From Planctomycetota bacterium (lineage in GTDB: Bacteria > Planctomycetota > Phycisphaerae > FEN-1346), in contig JAPLMO010000267.1 of NCBI GenBank assembly GCA_026386995.1, forward strand, positions 1-7,510: DNA of 7,510 nucleotides, read 5' to 3'. Numbering within the stretch: the stretch's first letter is position 1; every line of letters starts with the position of its first letter. Below the pieces are notes generated by a model, which was given only the letters and a program-made list of their open reading frames with translations, did not search any database and had not been told where the DNA came from. Position numbers and translations under genes: made by a program. Below are positions 1 through 6,822 of the stretch, in pieces.

Positions 1-363
1 TCTTCACGTCTTCCGTGGGTTCTCGGCCTGCTCGTGTCATGCGTCGGCTCCTCAATGCGCCAGTCGGACTCATGCCGCCGGGCTCAGCATCATCATGCCA
101 TGCTAACAAGGTCAAAGGTTTACGGCAATTTCCAACCGACAGCCCCCCGACGTGCCGCGCGCTCTGCCCCGGAGGCCAAAGTGGTTTACGCCGGTATATC
201 GACCGCACCCCGGACGTACCACACCTCGAATTCAGCCGATACCCGAATCGGAAGAAGAACGGTGTGAAGAAGAACAGCGTGTCGTACGCAGCGGAGCGCG
301 TCCCAGCCTGCCTCGCGAGAATCGTTCTTGATTTCGCGGCAGAATCCGTGTAATGAAACAGGG
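1..363. other. Non-coding region upstream of the HzsA-like gene
   Basis: I see no convincing gene here. One frame on the + strand is open from the left edge to base 267, but its translation is rich in Arg, Ser and Pro with no recognisable motif or domain, as expected by chance at this GC content. The only local structure is an imperfect purine-rich tandem repeat at 251-280: GAAGAAGAAC occurs at 251-260 and again at 266-275 (period 15), each copy followed by a similar GGTGT/AGCGT tail. A weak promoter-like pair sits at 328-354, just before the first gene. Confidence 0.5.
328..354 (+). promoter_or_regulatory. Weak candidate promoter abutting the HzsA-like start codon
   Basis: TTGATT (328-333) resembles a sigma-70 -35 box (4 of 6). 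TGTAAT (349-354) resembles a -10 box (5 of 6). The spacer is 15 bases, shorter than the ideal 17. A transcript from here would begin around 360-364, almost at the ATG at 364, giving a leaderless or near-leaderless mRNA. That would fit the lack of a properly spaced Shine-Dalgarno sequence. The short spacer and GC-rich background make this tentative. Confidence 0.25.
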
Positions 364-3357
364 ATGATGCCGGCAACAGTGCGGATTCTGAGTTGGATCG
401 TGGCGGCGGCCATTGTCCTGAGTGCCACGCCGAGCGCGACGGGAGAGGAGCCTGCACCGGGCATACCTCAAACGCCTGAAACGCGGACGCTCTCGGCCGA
501 AGAGGCGGGTCAGGCACTCGAGCGCGACTGGCTTTTCCAGGCGATGGGCGAGCCGCTGTTGCCGAGGGCGGCCAAGGAGATCGGTTGGGCCAGGGACCTG
601 GCGGCGCGGCTGGTCCGTCAGCGGCCGGCGCCGGATCTTGCCGCCGAGTTGGGGAACCTGGACGCACTGGAGAAGCGGCTGGGAGAACTGGCGGGTTCGC
701 CCGCTCCAACACCACCGGCCGGGAAGGCCGAGGCGGCGCCGAGTTGGATCTGGTATCCCGAGGGCAAACCGGCTGAAGATGCCCCGGCCGCTACGCGGTT
801 CTTCCGCGGTCGGTTCGATGTGCCGGGCGAGGTGCGCCGGGCGGAGTTGCGCATCGCCGCCGACGACGCCTGCGAGGTGTTTCTCAACGGCGCCCGCGTT
901 GGCGCCCATGAGACTTGGCAGCATACGGCGGTTTTCGCGGTCGAGAATCTGCTGAGGCCCGGCGTCAATGTCCTTGCCGTGCGGGCCGAGAACAGGCCCG
1001 CCCCCACCAAGAATCCTGCCGGGCTTATCGCCCAACTAACTGTGACCCTGGCCGGCGGCCGGCAGATGACCGTCGTCTCCGACGGCTCGTGGCGATCGGA
1101 GAATGAGGAGCGTCCGAAGTGGCAGGAGGCCGCCTGCGACGACTCGGCTTGGAAAGCGGCAATCGTGGTCGCACCGTTCGGCGGCGGGCCTTGGGGCCGG
1201 ATCGCCGGCCTGGGCGGATCGGCTCCGCTGGGCGATGCGGTCGCGGCCTATGCCGACACCGCTCCGGCCGTCAAGGACCTCTACTTTGCCGTGCGGCAGG
1301 TCAAACGCCGCATCCTGATGAAGAATCCGGCGGTGGACTTCTCGCAGTTGCTGCTGATTGATCAGCCGCTGCCGAGCGGGCCGGAGTCTCTGCACGAAGC
1401 CATCCACCGCATGGGCATCATGGCGGTTCCGGGCGGCCGGTTGCTGGTGCTCGACGGGTTGCACCCCGGCGGCTCGCTCCGCCAACTGGCGCCGCAGAAG
1501 CCCGGCAGTTTCTGGCGGCCCGACCTGTCGTTCGACGCCCGGAAGGTGCTCTTTTGCTACAAGCCGCACGACGAGAAGAGCTTCCATCTGTATGAGATGA
1601 ACCTCGATGGCAGCGGCCTGAAACAGTTGACGGACAGCGAGTACGACGACATCGACCCCATTTATCTGCCCGATGGGCACATCCTCTTTACGACGACGCG
1701 CGGCAACTCGTACGTGCGCTGCGGGCCGTTCATCTATTCCTACATCCTTGCCCGGTGCGACGCCGACGGCCGCAACGTCTACCTGATCAGCTACAACAGC
1801 GAACCCGATTTCGTTCCCGCCCTTCTGAACGACGGCCGCGTGGTCTACTCCCGCTGGGAGTACACGGATAAGCCGCTCTGGCGGCTCCAGAAACTGTGGA
1901 CCACCAACCAGGACGGCACCGGCACGGCCCACCTCTGGGGCAACCAGTCGGTCTGGCCCGATCATCTTTCCGAGCCGCGGCCGATCCCAGGCAGCTGGCG
2001 CGTGATGTTCTCCGGCGTCGGGCATCATGACTGGTGGTCCGGGTCGATCGGGATCATCGACCCCGACCGGGGCCGCGACTATCCGCACGGCCTGACCAAG
2101 GTCACGGCCGATCTTCGCTGGCCGGAGGTCGTTCCCCCGCCGCTAGATCCGAAGGAAGCCGGCGACTACCACGCCTCGGGCCGGTTCACCGGGTACAAAA
2201 CGGCGTACCCGCTTTCGGAAGAGGACTTCCTGGTTTCGGCCCGAGGGGAGGAAGGCAAGTTCCGCCTCTACCTGATGGACGTTCATGGCAACCGCGACCT
2301 GGTCTACGAGGGGGTCCACAACGTCTGGCATGCGATGCCCGTCAAGCCGCGCCCGACGCCGCCGCCACAGCCGGACCGCGTGGCATGGCCGGGCACGGGC
2401 AAGGACCGCAAGGCTGTCGAGCCAGGCCAGTTCTTCAGCGCCGACGTGTACCAGGGCGTACCCGACCTGCCGCGCGGTATGGTCAAGTACCTGCGTGTCT
2501 TTCAGATGGACTACAAAACGTACTCGACCTGGAACAAGACCTATCGCCATTCCGGTCCGCCTGTCTCCATCGTGCAGGAGGAGGGGGTCAAGCGGATCCT
2601 CTCCGAGGTGCCGGTGGAGGCCGACGGGTCGGTGAGTTTCACGGCCCCGGCGGGCCGCGCGCTGTACTTCCAACTCCTGGACGCCGACCGCCGCTGCCTG
2701 CAGACGATGCGAAGTTTCACCGGCCTGATGCCTGGCGAGCAGCGCGGCTGCGTGGGCTGCCACGAAATGCACAGCACCACGCCCCCGCCGCAGGGCGGCC
2801 TGGCCGTCAAGCGGCCGCCGACGGAACTTTCTCCGCCGCCTTGGGGCAATGAGAGCATCGGCTATGAACGCTTCGTCCAGCCGGTGCTGGACCGCTACTG
2901 CGTCAAGTGCCACCAGGGCAAGGCCAAGGCGTCAGACGAGCCGGATCTCAGCTTGCGGGCGGGACATAACGTGTTCAAGGAGCCCTACCTGACGCTCGTA
3001 GGACCGGCGGGCTGGAGCAACCCGGTGGGCGGCGGGCGCCCCGGTTACGGCATCGCCGGGGCAATTCCGGTGGAGGCCGCCTACAACCAGAACGATCCCA
3101 AGGCACTGGCCACGCTCCGCCCCATGCAGCACCTCTCATCGAAGAGCCGACTCATCGAGTTGGCCTCCAGCGGCAAGCACTACGACGTGAAGGCGGACCC
3201 GGTGAGCCTGCACCGCCTGATCGCCTGGGTGGACGCCTGCTGCCCGTTCATGGGCGAGGAAGAGATCCGCGCGTTGGGCGATCCGGACTTTCCGGGCATC
3301 GAGCGGTTGCCGATCCGCCCCCGTGTCGCCACCGCCCCTGTCGTTGAGCGGCCGTGA
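364..3357 (+). CDS. Secreted HzsA-like di-haem c-type cytochrome with N-terminal jelly-roll domain and TolB-like propeller
   Basis: Predicted exported redox protein of 997 residues; substrate unknown. Residues 1-27 form a signal peptide: a short N-region, a hydrophobic core around IVAAAIVL, and a likely cleavage after SATG. A helical linker (about 40-118) leads to a jelly-roll, galactose-binding-like domain (about 127-280, starting SWIWYPEG, with the motif EVFLNGARVG). TolB/WD40-like beta-propeller blades follow (about 380-670; FDARKVLF 390-397, YLPDGHILF 434-442, LNDGRVVYS 488-496). Residues 690-805 match the hydrazine synthase alpha-subunit middle domain found in many planctomycete proteins (VSIVQEEGVKRIL, VPVEADGS, QTMRSFTG) and end in haem site C796-H800. 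A cytochrome-like C-terminal domain carries the second haem site, C846-H850; H868, H923, H939 and H950 are possible distal ligands. ATG 364 (or 367) is preferred to the in-frame TTG at 328, because it puts the signal peptide at the N-terminus. There is no strong ribosome binding site. No hzsB or hzsC lies nearby, so hydrazine synthesis is not implied. Confidence 0.9.
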   Translation: MMPATVRILSWIVAAAIVLSATPSATGEEPAPGIPQTPETRTLSAEEAGQALERDWLFQAMGEPLLPRAAKEIGWARDLAARLVRQRPAPDLAAELGNLDALEKRLGELAGSPAPTPPAGKAEAAPSWIWYPEGKPAEDAPAATRFFRGRFDVPGEVRRAELRIAADDACEVFLNGARVGAHETWQHTAVFAVENLLRPGVNVLAVRAENRPAPTKNPAGLIAQLTVTLAGGRQMTVVSDGSWRSENEERPKWQEAACDDSAWKAAIVVAPFGGGPWGRIAGLGGSAPLGDAVAAYADTAPAVKDLYFAVRQVKRRILMKNPAVDFSQLLLIDQPLPSGPESLHEAIHRMGIMAVPGGRLLVLDGLHPGGSLRQLAPQKPGSFWRPDLSFDARKVLFCYKPHDEKSFHLYEMNLDGSGLKQLTDSEYDDIDPIYLPDGHILFTTTRGNSYVRCGPFIYSYILARCDADGRNVYLISYNSEPDFVPALLNDGRVVYSRWEYTDKPLWRLQKLWTTNQDGTGTAHLWGNQSVWPDHLSEPRPIPGSWRVMFSGVGHHDWWSGSIGIIDPDRGRDYPHGLTKVTADLRWPEVVPPPLDPKEAGDYHASGRFTGYKTAYPLSEEDFLVSARGEEGKFRLYLMDVHGNRDLVYEGVHNVWHAMPVKPRPTPPPQPDRVAWPGTGKDRKAVEPGQFFSADVYQGVPDLPRGMVKYLRVFQMDYKTYSTWNKTYRHSGPPVSIVQEEGVKRILSEVPVEADGSVSFTAPAGRALYFQLLDADRRCLQTMRSFTGLMPGEQRGCVGCHEMHSTTPPPQGGLAVKRPPTELSPPPWGNESIGYERFVQPVLDRYCVKCHQGKAKASDEPDLSLRAGHNVFKEPYLTLVGPAGWSNPVGGGRPGYGIAGAIPVEAAYNQNDPKALATLRPMQHLSSKSRLIELASSGKHYDVKADPVSLHRLIAWVDACCPFMGEEEIRALGDPDFPGIERLPIRPRVATAPVVERP

Positions 3358-3742
3358 CATTAGGCGCGGATCGTCGCGAGCCTAAAAGCCTTCCGACTGA
3401 AATCAATTTGGAGCCAGAAATAGAGGACATCATGAAACGCACCGCTATCAACCTCTCCACCCCTGTGTGGACACAGGCGAGCCTGGCCAGGGAGATGAAG
3501 TGGAGCAGGGCGGGACACGTAGAGCAGGGCGGATTTGACGTGGCGGCGCCAGTGATTGGGTAGAAATGGGTTCGCGACGACCGTGGTTCTCGGGCAAATC
3601 CTCCTCCGAAAGAAGTTGTGAGCAGGCGTGTCGGAGGCTACCAGGAGTGACGGCGAATAAACAGGTTACGCCGCCAGGCGAAGGGCACGAAAATCGGTGG
3701 ACCAGCACAGCCGCCGATGTGGCGGGGAAACCGGCATAGAGA
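3358..3742. other. Convergent intergenic region
   Basis: This stretch separates the stop of the HzsA-like gene from the terminator of the opposing gene. Apart from a possible small ORF at 3432-3563, I see no gene. ORFs on the opposite strand here give low-complexity, motif-free translations. A 5-bp inverted repeat (CCGCC 3711-3715 and GGCGG 3721-3725) has no T-run and is not a convincing terminator. No obvious rho-independent terminator for the + strand gene was found. Confidence 0.5.
3432..3563 (+). CDS. Possible small ORF, 43 residues, unknown function
   Basis: An ATG at 3432 opens a 43-codon frame beginning MKRTAINLSTPVWTQ. It is preceded by GAGG (3423-3426) at about 5 bases, one of the better Shine-Dalgarno-like placements in the window. 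The product has a basic N-terminus but no clear hydrophobic core, no cysteine and no motif I recognise. It lies 74 bases after the HzsA-like stop on the same strand, so it could be co-transcribed. It may equally be chance, or the truncated start of a lost downstream gene. The same frame can be extended back to a GTG at 3354 overlapping the upstream stop, but that start lacks a ribosome binding site. Confidence 0.25.
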   Translation: MKRTAINLSTPVWTQASLAREMKWSRAGHVEQGGFDVAAPVIG

Positions 3743-3772
3743 AAGGGCGGCAGTCCAGCGTCTGCCGCCCTT
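3743..3772 (-). terminator. Rho-independent terminator of the PEP-CTERM gene
   Basis: A perfect 11-bp stem, AAGGGCGGCAG (3743-3753) pairing with CTGCCGCCCTT (3762-3772), encloses an 8-base loop. Read on the minus strand, the GC-rich stem ends in a T-rich stretch (TTTCTCTAT). It starts 16 bases after the TAG stop at 3789-3791, the expected place for an intrinsic terminator. On the + strand only TT follows the stem, so it would work poorly for the converging HzsA-like gene. Confidence 0.8.
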
Positions 3773-3788
3773 CACTGTGAACAAGAGA

Positions 3789-6317
3789 CTACTTCCTGCG
3801 ACCTCTCCGCAGAAGTGCCAGCCCGCCCAGGGCCAGCAGCGAGAGCGTCGCCGGCTCGGGCACGACCGTGAAGGCCGTGATGTAGCCGCTGGCCTCGACG
3901 CCGCCGAAGGTCGCTGTCTCCGGCACCACCGACCAGTCCACCAGCGACCCGTCCAGCGGCGAGAAGAAGTTGCTGTTGTGCAGGCGCTCGCCGCGCGGGT
4001 CCAGACGCCAGTACTGGAACGTGGCGTCGGCGACGGCCTCGCTGTAATCGGTTTCCGCGAAGAACTCGGCCTTGTACTCGCCCCCCGGCGGATCGTTGAA
4101 AATGAAGTACACATCAATAACCGTGTCTTCTGTCAGGCCGGTCGGGGCGTCGCCCGCGGCGTTGGCAAAGGGCAGGGTCTCGCTCGTCAGGCGCAGGACG
4201 TCGTTCACGCTGCTCTGGGAGGCGGCGTAGTTCGGGCTCGGCCCACCGATCTCGAATGAGAAGTTCCGCGGGGCCTCGGCGCCCAGGACCTGCGACAGGC
4301 TCTTGATGCTCGACGGCGACCCGGGGCTGAACGTGCCGCCCGCCTCGATGCTGACGCCCTTGCCGATGGTTCCCTTGCCCATGAGCGTGCCGCGGACGAT
4401 GAGCGTGCCGGTGTCGCCGCCGAGGGTGCCGTTGATGATGAAGACGGCGCCGGGGTTGATGGTGACGTTGCCGCTGGTGAGGATCGTGCCGCTGGGGAGT
4501 TGGTTGGCGTCGCCGCTGATGGTCAGCGTGTTGCCGATGGTGAGGGTGCCGGTGGAGATAAGCGTGGAGTCTCCGGTCAGGATGACCGGTCCGCTGATGA
4601 TGCCCGTGCCGCCGAGGGTGCCGGCGTTGATGATATCGCTGACGATCATGCCGTCCACCTTGAGCGTAGCGCCGTCGGCGATGCTCAGGCCGTTCTCGGT
4701 CGTCAGCGTGTGGCCATTGAAATTGACCGTCACCGTGCCGGCGTTGATGGCGATGGTCTGGGTCAGTTCATTGCGGTCCAGCGCGACGGTGTAAGCCGAG
4801 TTGCGGTCGAACGTGGCGTTGCCGACCTGCATGGCGGGTGTGCCGGTGGACCAGTTGGGTCCGCGTCCCCACGTTCCGCCTGCCGCATTCGTCCACGTCC
4901 CGCCCAGGCCCACCTGCGCCACCCAGTGGCGGGTATAGCTGGCCTGCGGCCCGTCGCCATCTGGGTCGAACGCACCGCTGCCCGCCACCCAGCCATAGGC
5001 GCTTAGGGCGCGGGCGGTGGTCAGCGTCCACGCGCCGCCGGCGGGCACGGGAACCACGCCCAGGTCATTCAGGTCGATCGCGCTGGCATCCGGCAGCCAG
5101 ATCACGGCGCGGTCGCCCACGTAGATGCCGCTGAGGTCGTACTTCTGCGCGTACCCTACGGCCGTGCCGGCGCCGTTGACGGCATAGGCGGAGGCGCTGG
5201 TGGAATTGTTGGCGTCCAGACCGAGGTTGCCCAGCTCGGTGGCGGCGGTGCCGGAGCCGTCCCAACGCACGGCGCGGGTGCCCTTATCGCCGCCGTCGCC
5301 ATCGTATTTCTGCGCGTACCCCACGGCCGTACCGGCGTCGTTGACGGCGTAGGCGTGGGCGGTCGTGTAGCCGATGCTGCCGTTGTTGGTGCCCAGGTTG
5401 TCTAGTTCAGTGGCGGTGCCCGAGTCGCCCCAACGCACGGCGCGGTCGCCGACGAGGCTGCCGCTGACGTACTTCGTTGCCCACCCCGCGGCCGTGCCGA
5501 CGGCGTTGACGGCGACGGCTTGGGCGTTCGTTGTGGGGTAGGGCCCGCCAGTGGTGCCCAGGTTGCCCAACTCGGCGACGACGCCTGAGGAGTTCCAACG
5601 CACGGCGCGCGTGCCCAAGTTGGACAACCCGCCCGGTTTTTGCGAGTATCCCACGGCTATGCCGTCGTCGTTGATGGCGAAGGCGTAGGCCTTCGAGGCG
5701 CTGGTGGTCAGGCCCAGGTTGGGCAGTTCGGTGGGGACGCCTGAGGCGTCCCAACGCACGGCGCGGATGCCCTTGTCGGCGTTGCTGACGTACAGTTTCG
5801 CGCTGCCCACGTCTGTGCCGCTGGCGTTGACGGCGTAGGCCTCCGCGTTCGTGGAGCCGTTAATGGTGCCCAGGTTGCCCAACTCGGTGGCGATGGCGCC
5901 CGCGGCGTCCCAACGCACGGCGCGGTAGCCCTTGTCGACGCCGACGTCGTACTTTTTTGAGCGCCCCACGGCTGTGCCGGCGTCGTTGACGGCGAGGGCC
6001 AAGGCGGCCGTGGAGTTGCTGGTGCTCAGGCCCAGGTAACCCAACTCCGTGGCGGCGGTGCCCGAGGCGTCCCAACGCACGGCGCGAAGGCCCATGTCGA
6101 TGCCGTTGTCGTACTTAATCGAGCGCCCCACGGCGGTGCCGCTGTTGTTCACGCCCCAGCCGGGTGCGTAGGGTATTTCGCCGTCCTTCAGCCCCGTCTG
6201 CGTAGCAGGATCATACTCCGGCGAGCCGGCGACCTGTAATATGCCCGCCTGAGCCGTCGCCCCCAGCCCGATTGCTACGATGGCGGCCAGAATCATCGAA
6301 CTCGGTTTGTAAACCAT
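3789..6317 (-). CDS. PEP-CTERM surface protein with seven HAF-type repeats
   Basis: Predicted exported protein of 842 residues, processed by an exosortase. Residues 1-24 are a signal peptide (hydrophobic MILAAIVAIGLGA, cleavage after AQA). Residues 53-433 are seven tandem repeats of 52-56 residues. Each has a block like AYAVNDAGTAVG, then RAVRW, then TELGNLG, the pattern of the extracellular HAF repeat family. A degenerate eighth copy follows to about 470. Residues about 472-690 are Gly, Thr, Ile and Val rich (LGGTG, GTLTI, GGTFSPG), like autotransporter-type or planctomycete beta-helix passengers. A globular stretch rich in acidic and aromatic residues (about 690-815) comes next. The end is a classic PEP-CTERM signal: VPEP (819-822), a hydrophobic segment (about 824-836) and a basic tail RRGRRK. 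The ATG at 6317 is supported by GAGGAG 10 bases upstream and by the signal peptide. The gene is monocistronic and convergent with the HzsA-like gene. The ligand or biological role is unknown; a cell-surface or extracellular matrix role is inferred. Confidence 0.92.
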   Translation of the reverse strand: MVYKPSSMILAAIVAIGLGATAQAGILQVAGSPEYDPATQTGLKDGEIPYAPGWGVNNSGTAVGRSIKYDNGIDMGLRAVRWDASGTAATELGYLGLSTSNSTAALALAVNDAGTAVGRSKKYDVGVDKGYRAVRWDAAGAIATELGNLGTINGSTNAEAYAVNASGTDVGSAKLYVSNADKGIRAVRWDASGVPTELPNLGLTTSASKAYAFAINDDGIAVGYSQKPGGLSNLGTRAVRWNSSGVVAELGNLGTTGGPYPTTNAQAVAVNAVGTAAGWATKYVSGSLVGDRAVRWGDSGTATELDNLGTNNGSIGYTTAHAYAVNDAGTAVGYAQKYDGDGGDKGTRAVRWDGSGTAATELGNLGLDANNSTSASAYAVNGAGTAVGYAQKYDLSGIYVGDRAVIWLPDASAIDLNDLGVVPVPAGGAWTLTTARALSAYGWVAGSGAFDPDGDGPQASYTRHWVAQVGLGGTWTNAAGGTWGRGPNWSTGTPAMQVGNATFDRNSAYTVALDRNELTQTIAINAGTVTVNFNGHTLTTENGLSIADGATLKVDGMIVSDIINAGTLGGTGIISGPVILTGDSTLISTGTLTIGNTLTISGDANQLPSGTILTSGNVTINPGAVFIINGTLGGDTGTLIVRGTLMGKGTIGKGVSIEAGGTFSPGSPSSIKSLSQVLGAEAPRNFSFEIGGPSPNYAASQSSVNDVLRLTSETLPFANAAGDAPTGLTEDTVIDVYFIFNDPPGGEYKAEFFAETDYSEAVADATFQYWRLDPRGERLHNSNFFSPLDGSLVDWSVVPETATFGGVEASGYITAFTVVPEPATLSLLALGGLALLRRGRRK
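5019..6161 (-). repeat. Seven in-frame tandem repeats of 156-168 bp encoding HAF-like units
   Basis: The codon for the Trp in each RAVRW/RAVIW core falls, on the + strand, at 5097, 5262, 5430, 5595, 5751, 5910 and 6072. This gives periods of 165, 168, 165, 156, 159 and 162 bp, all multiples of three. The 16-base core cccaacgcacggcgcg is identical in five units (5261, 5429, 5750, 5909, 6071), differs by one base in a sixth (5594), and is diverged in the unit at 5097. Length differences fall in the linker between LGNLG/LGL and the next AYAVN block. This is a protein-coding minisatellite-like array, not an independent element. Confidence 0.9.
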
Positions 6318-6327
6318 TGCGGTTTCT

Positions 6328-6333
6328 CTCCTC
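6328..6333 (-). promoter_or_regulatory. Shine-Dalgarno sequence of the PEP-CTERM gene
   Basis: On the minus strand GAGGAG lies 10 bases before the ATG at 6317. It fixes the start used here over the internal ATG encoding residue 8. It is a much better site than anything before the HzsA-like gene. Confidence 0.75.
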
Positions 6334-6493
6334 GCTCATTGGTTTATTCGGGACAGTCACAAATGGCGTTAATCTGGACGTGAGTGGGTGCTCCGTCCGC
6401 CATCACACCCCTGCCCGTATGGCCTTAGAATGGCACCCCCTCGTGCCCTGGAAAGTCCCAGGACAGCATGAGCACACGCTCACCACTATAGAC

Positions 6494-6522
6494 AATATAC
6501 AACAGAATCCGGGCGGAAGCAA
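6494..6522 (-). promoter_or_regulatory. Candidate sigma-70 promoter of the PEP-CTERM gene
   Basis: On the minus strand, TTGCTT (6517-6522) and TATATT (6494-6499) are separated by exactly 17 bases. They match the -35 consensus at 3 of 6 and the -10 consensus at 5 of 6. Transcription would start near 6487, leaving a 5' leader of about 170 bases. Just inside that leader is a 5-bp dyad, TGAGC-ACAC-GCTCA (6469-6482), which could be an operator or a small hairpin. This AT-rich patch is the only one of its kind in the upstream region. No terminator-like or riboswitch-like fold was recognised in the leader. Confidence 0.45.
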
Positions 6523-6651
6523 ACCTCGGAGCGATGTTTTAACCGGGTGCGGCAACAGTTCTTTCCGGCCGTGGAAAGATGTGGCCCGGCCCTTCCTGAA
6601 AACCCCATCCAGCCCCACGAACGTGATAGTTCAGGCAACCTCCTGGGCCTA

Positions 6652-6765
6652 TTCGGGGTCCATGGGTTCATCGATGGCGTCTCGGTCGCGCAGCAGGAAC
6701 CGCGGGGCCGTGTCAAAGGCAAAGGCCTCGGCAACCTGCGGGGTGGCCCAAGCGGCAGGGTTGGG
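6652..6765 (-). pseudogene. Internal fragment of a DDE/integrase-core transposase
   Basis: Minus-strand translation gives NPAAWATPQVAEAF, then DTAPRFLLRDRDAI. This is the characteristic stretch around the second catalytic Asp of rve-type (IS481/IS3-like) transposases, whose usual form is roughly HPTAxWTAQQxxEAFPxDTAPRYLLRDRDxIYG. About 30 residues match. Upstream (bases above 6765) the frame stays open but no longer resembles a transposase, and the first catalytic Asp region is absent. Downstream the expected IYG and following helix are replaced by IDEPMDPE and a TAG stop at 6649-6651. It is therefore a relic with no function of its own. Family assignment is from memory of the motif; the subfamily is uncertain. 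Confidence 0.6.
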
Positions 6766-6822
6766 CACGGGCTTGGGCGGGCTGGCCCGGGGCCGGTTGC
6801 GGCATGCCGAAACCGACAACCT

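Noticed and set aside
1..353. Open frames at the left edge on the + strand
   Set aside because: Translations are Arg/Ser/Pro-rich without motifs, and two overlapping frames are equally open, as expected by chance at high GC.
328..363. Upstream in-frame TTG start for the HzsA-like protein (12 extra residues)
   Set aside because: It would place a polar stretch before the signal peptide, has no ribosome binding site, and the ATG pair at 364-369 gives a standard signal peptide N-region.
1036..2088. Long minus-strand ORF inside the HzsA-like gene (350 codons)
   Set aside because: Antisense shadow of a clearly recognised gene; its composition (Val, Arg, Ala, His) is typical of reverse-frame translation.
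364..3357. Calling the large + strand gene hzsA (hydrazine synthase)
   Set aside because: Only the family fold and haem motifs match. The remembered Tyr ligand is replaced by Ser, there is an extra N-terminal domain, and no hzsB or hzsC is adjacent. Many non-anammox planctomycetes carry such homologues.
3448..3708. 86-codon minus-strand ORF in the convergent intergenic region
   Set aside because: Ser/Pro/Arg-rich with no motif. It lies downstream of the PEP-CTERM terminator and overlaps the better-supported small ORF on the other strand.
5019..6161. CRISPR array or non-coding satellite
   Set aside because: The repeats are in frame, periods are multiples of three, and they encode a recognised protein repeat inside a complete gene. 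Spacing is far too long for CRISPR.
6447..6462. Short inverted repeat CCTGG-AAAGTC-CCAGG in the PEP-CTERM leader
   Set aside because: A 5-bp stem with no T-run or other context; inverted repeats of this size are common by chance in GC-rich DNA.
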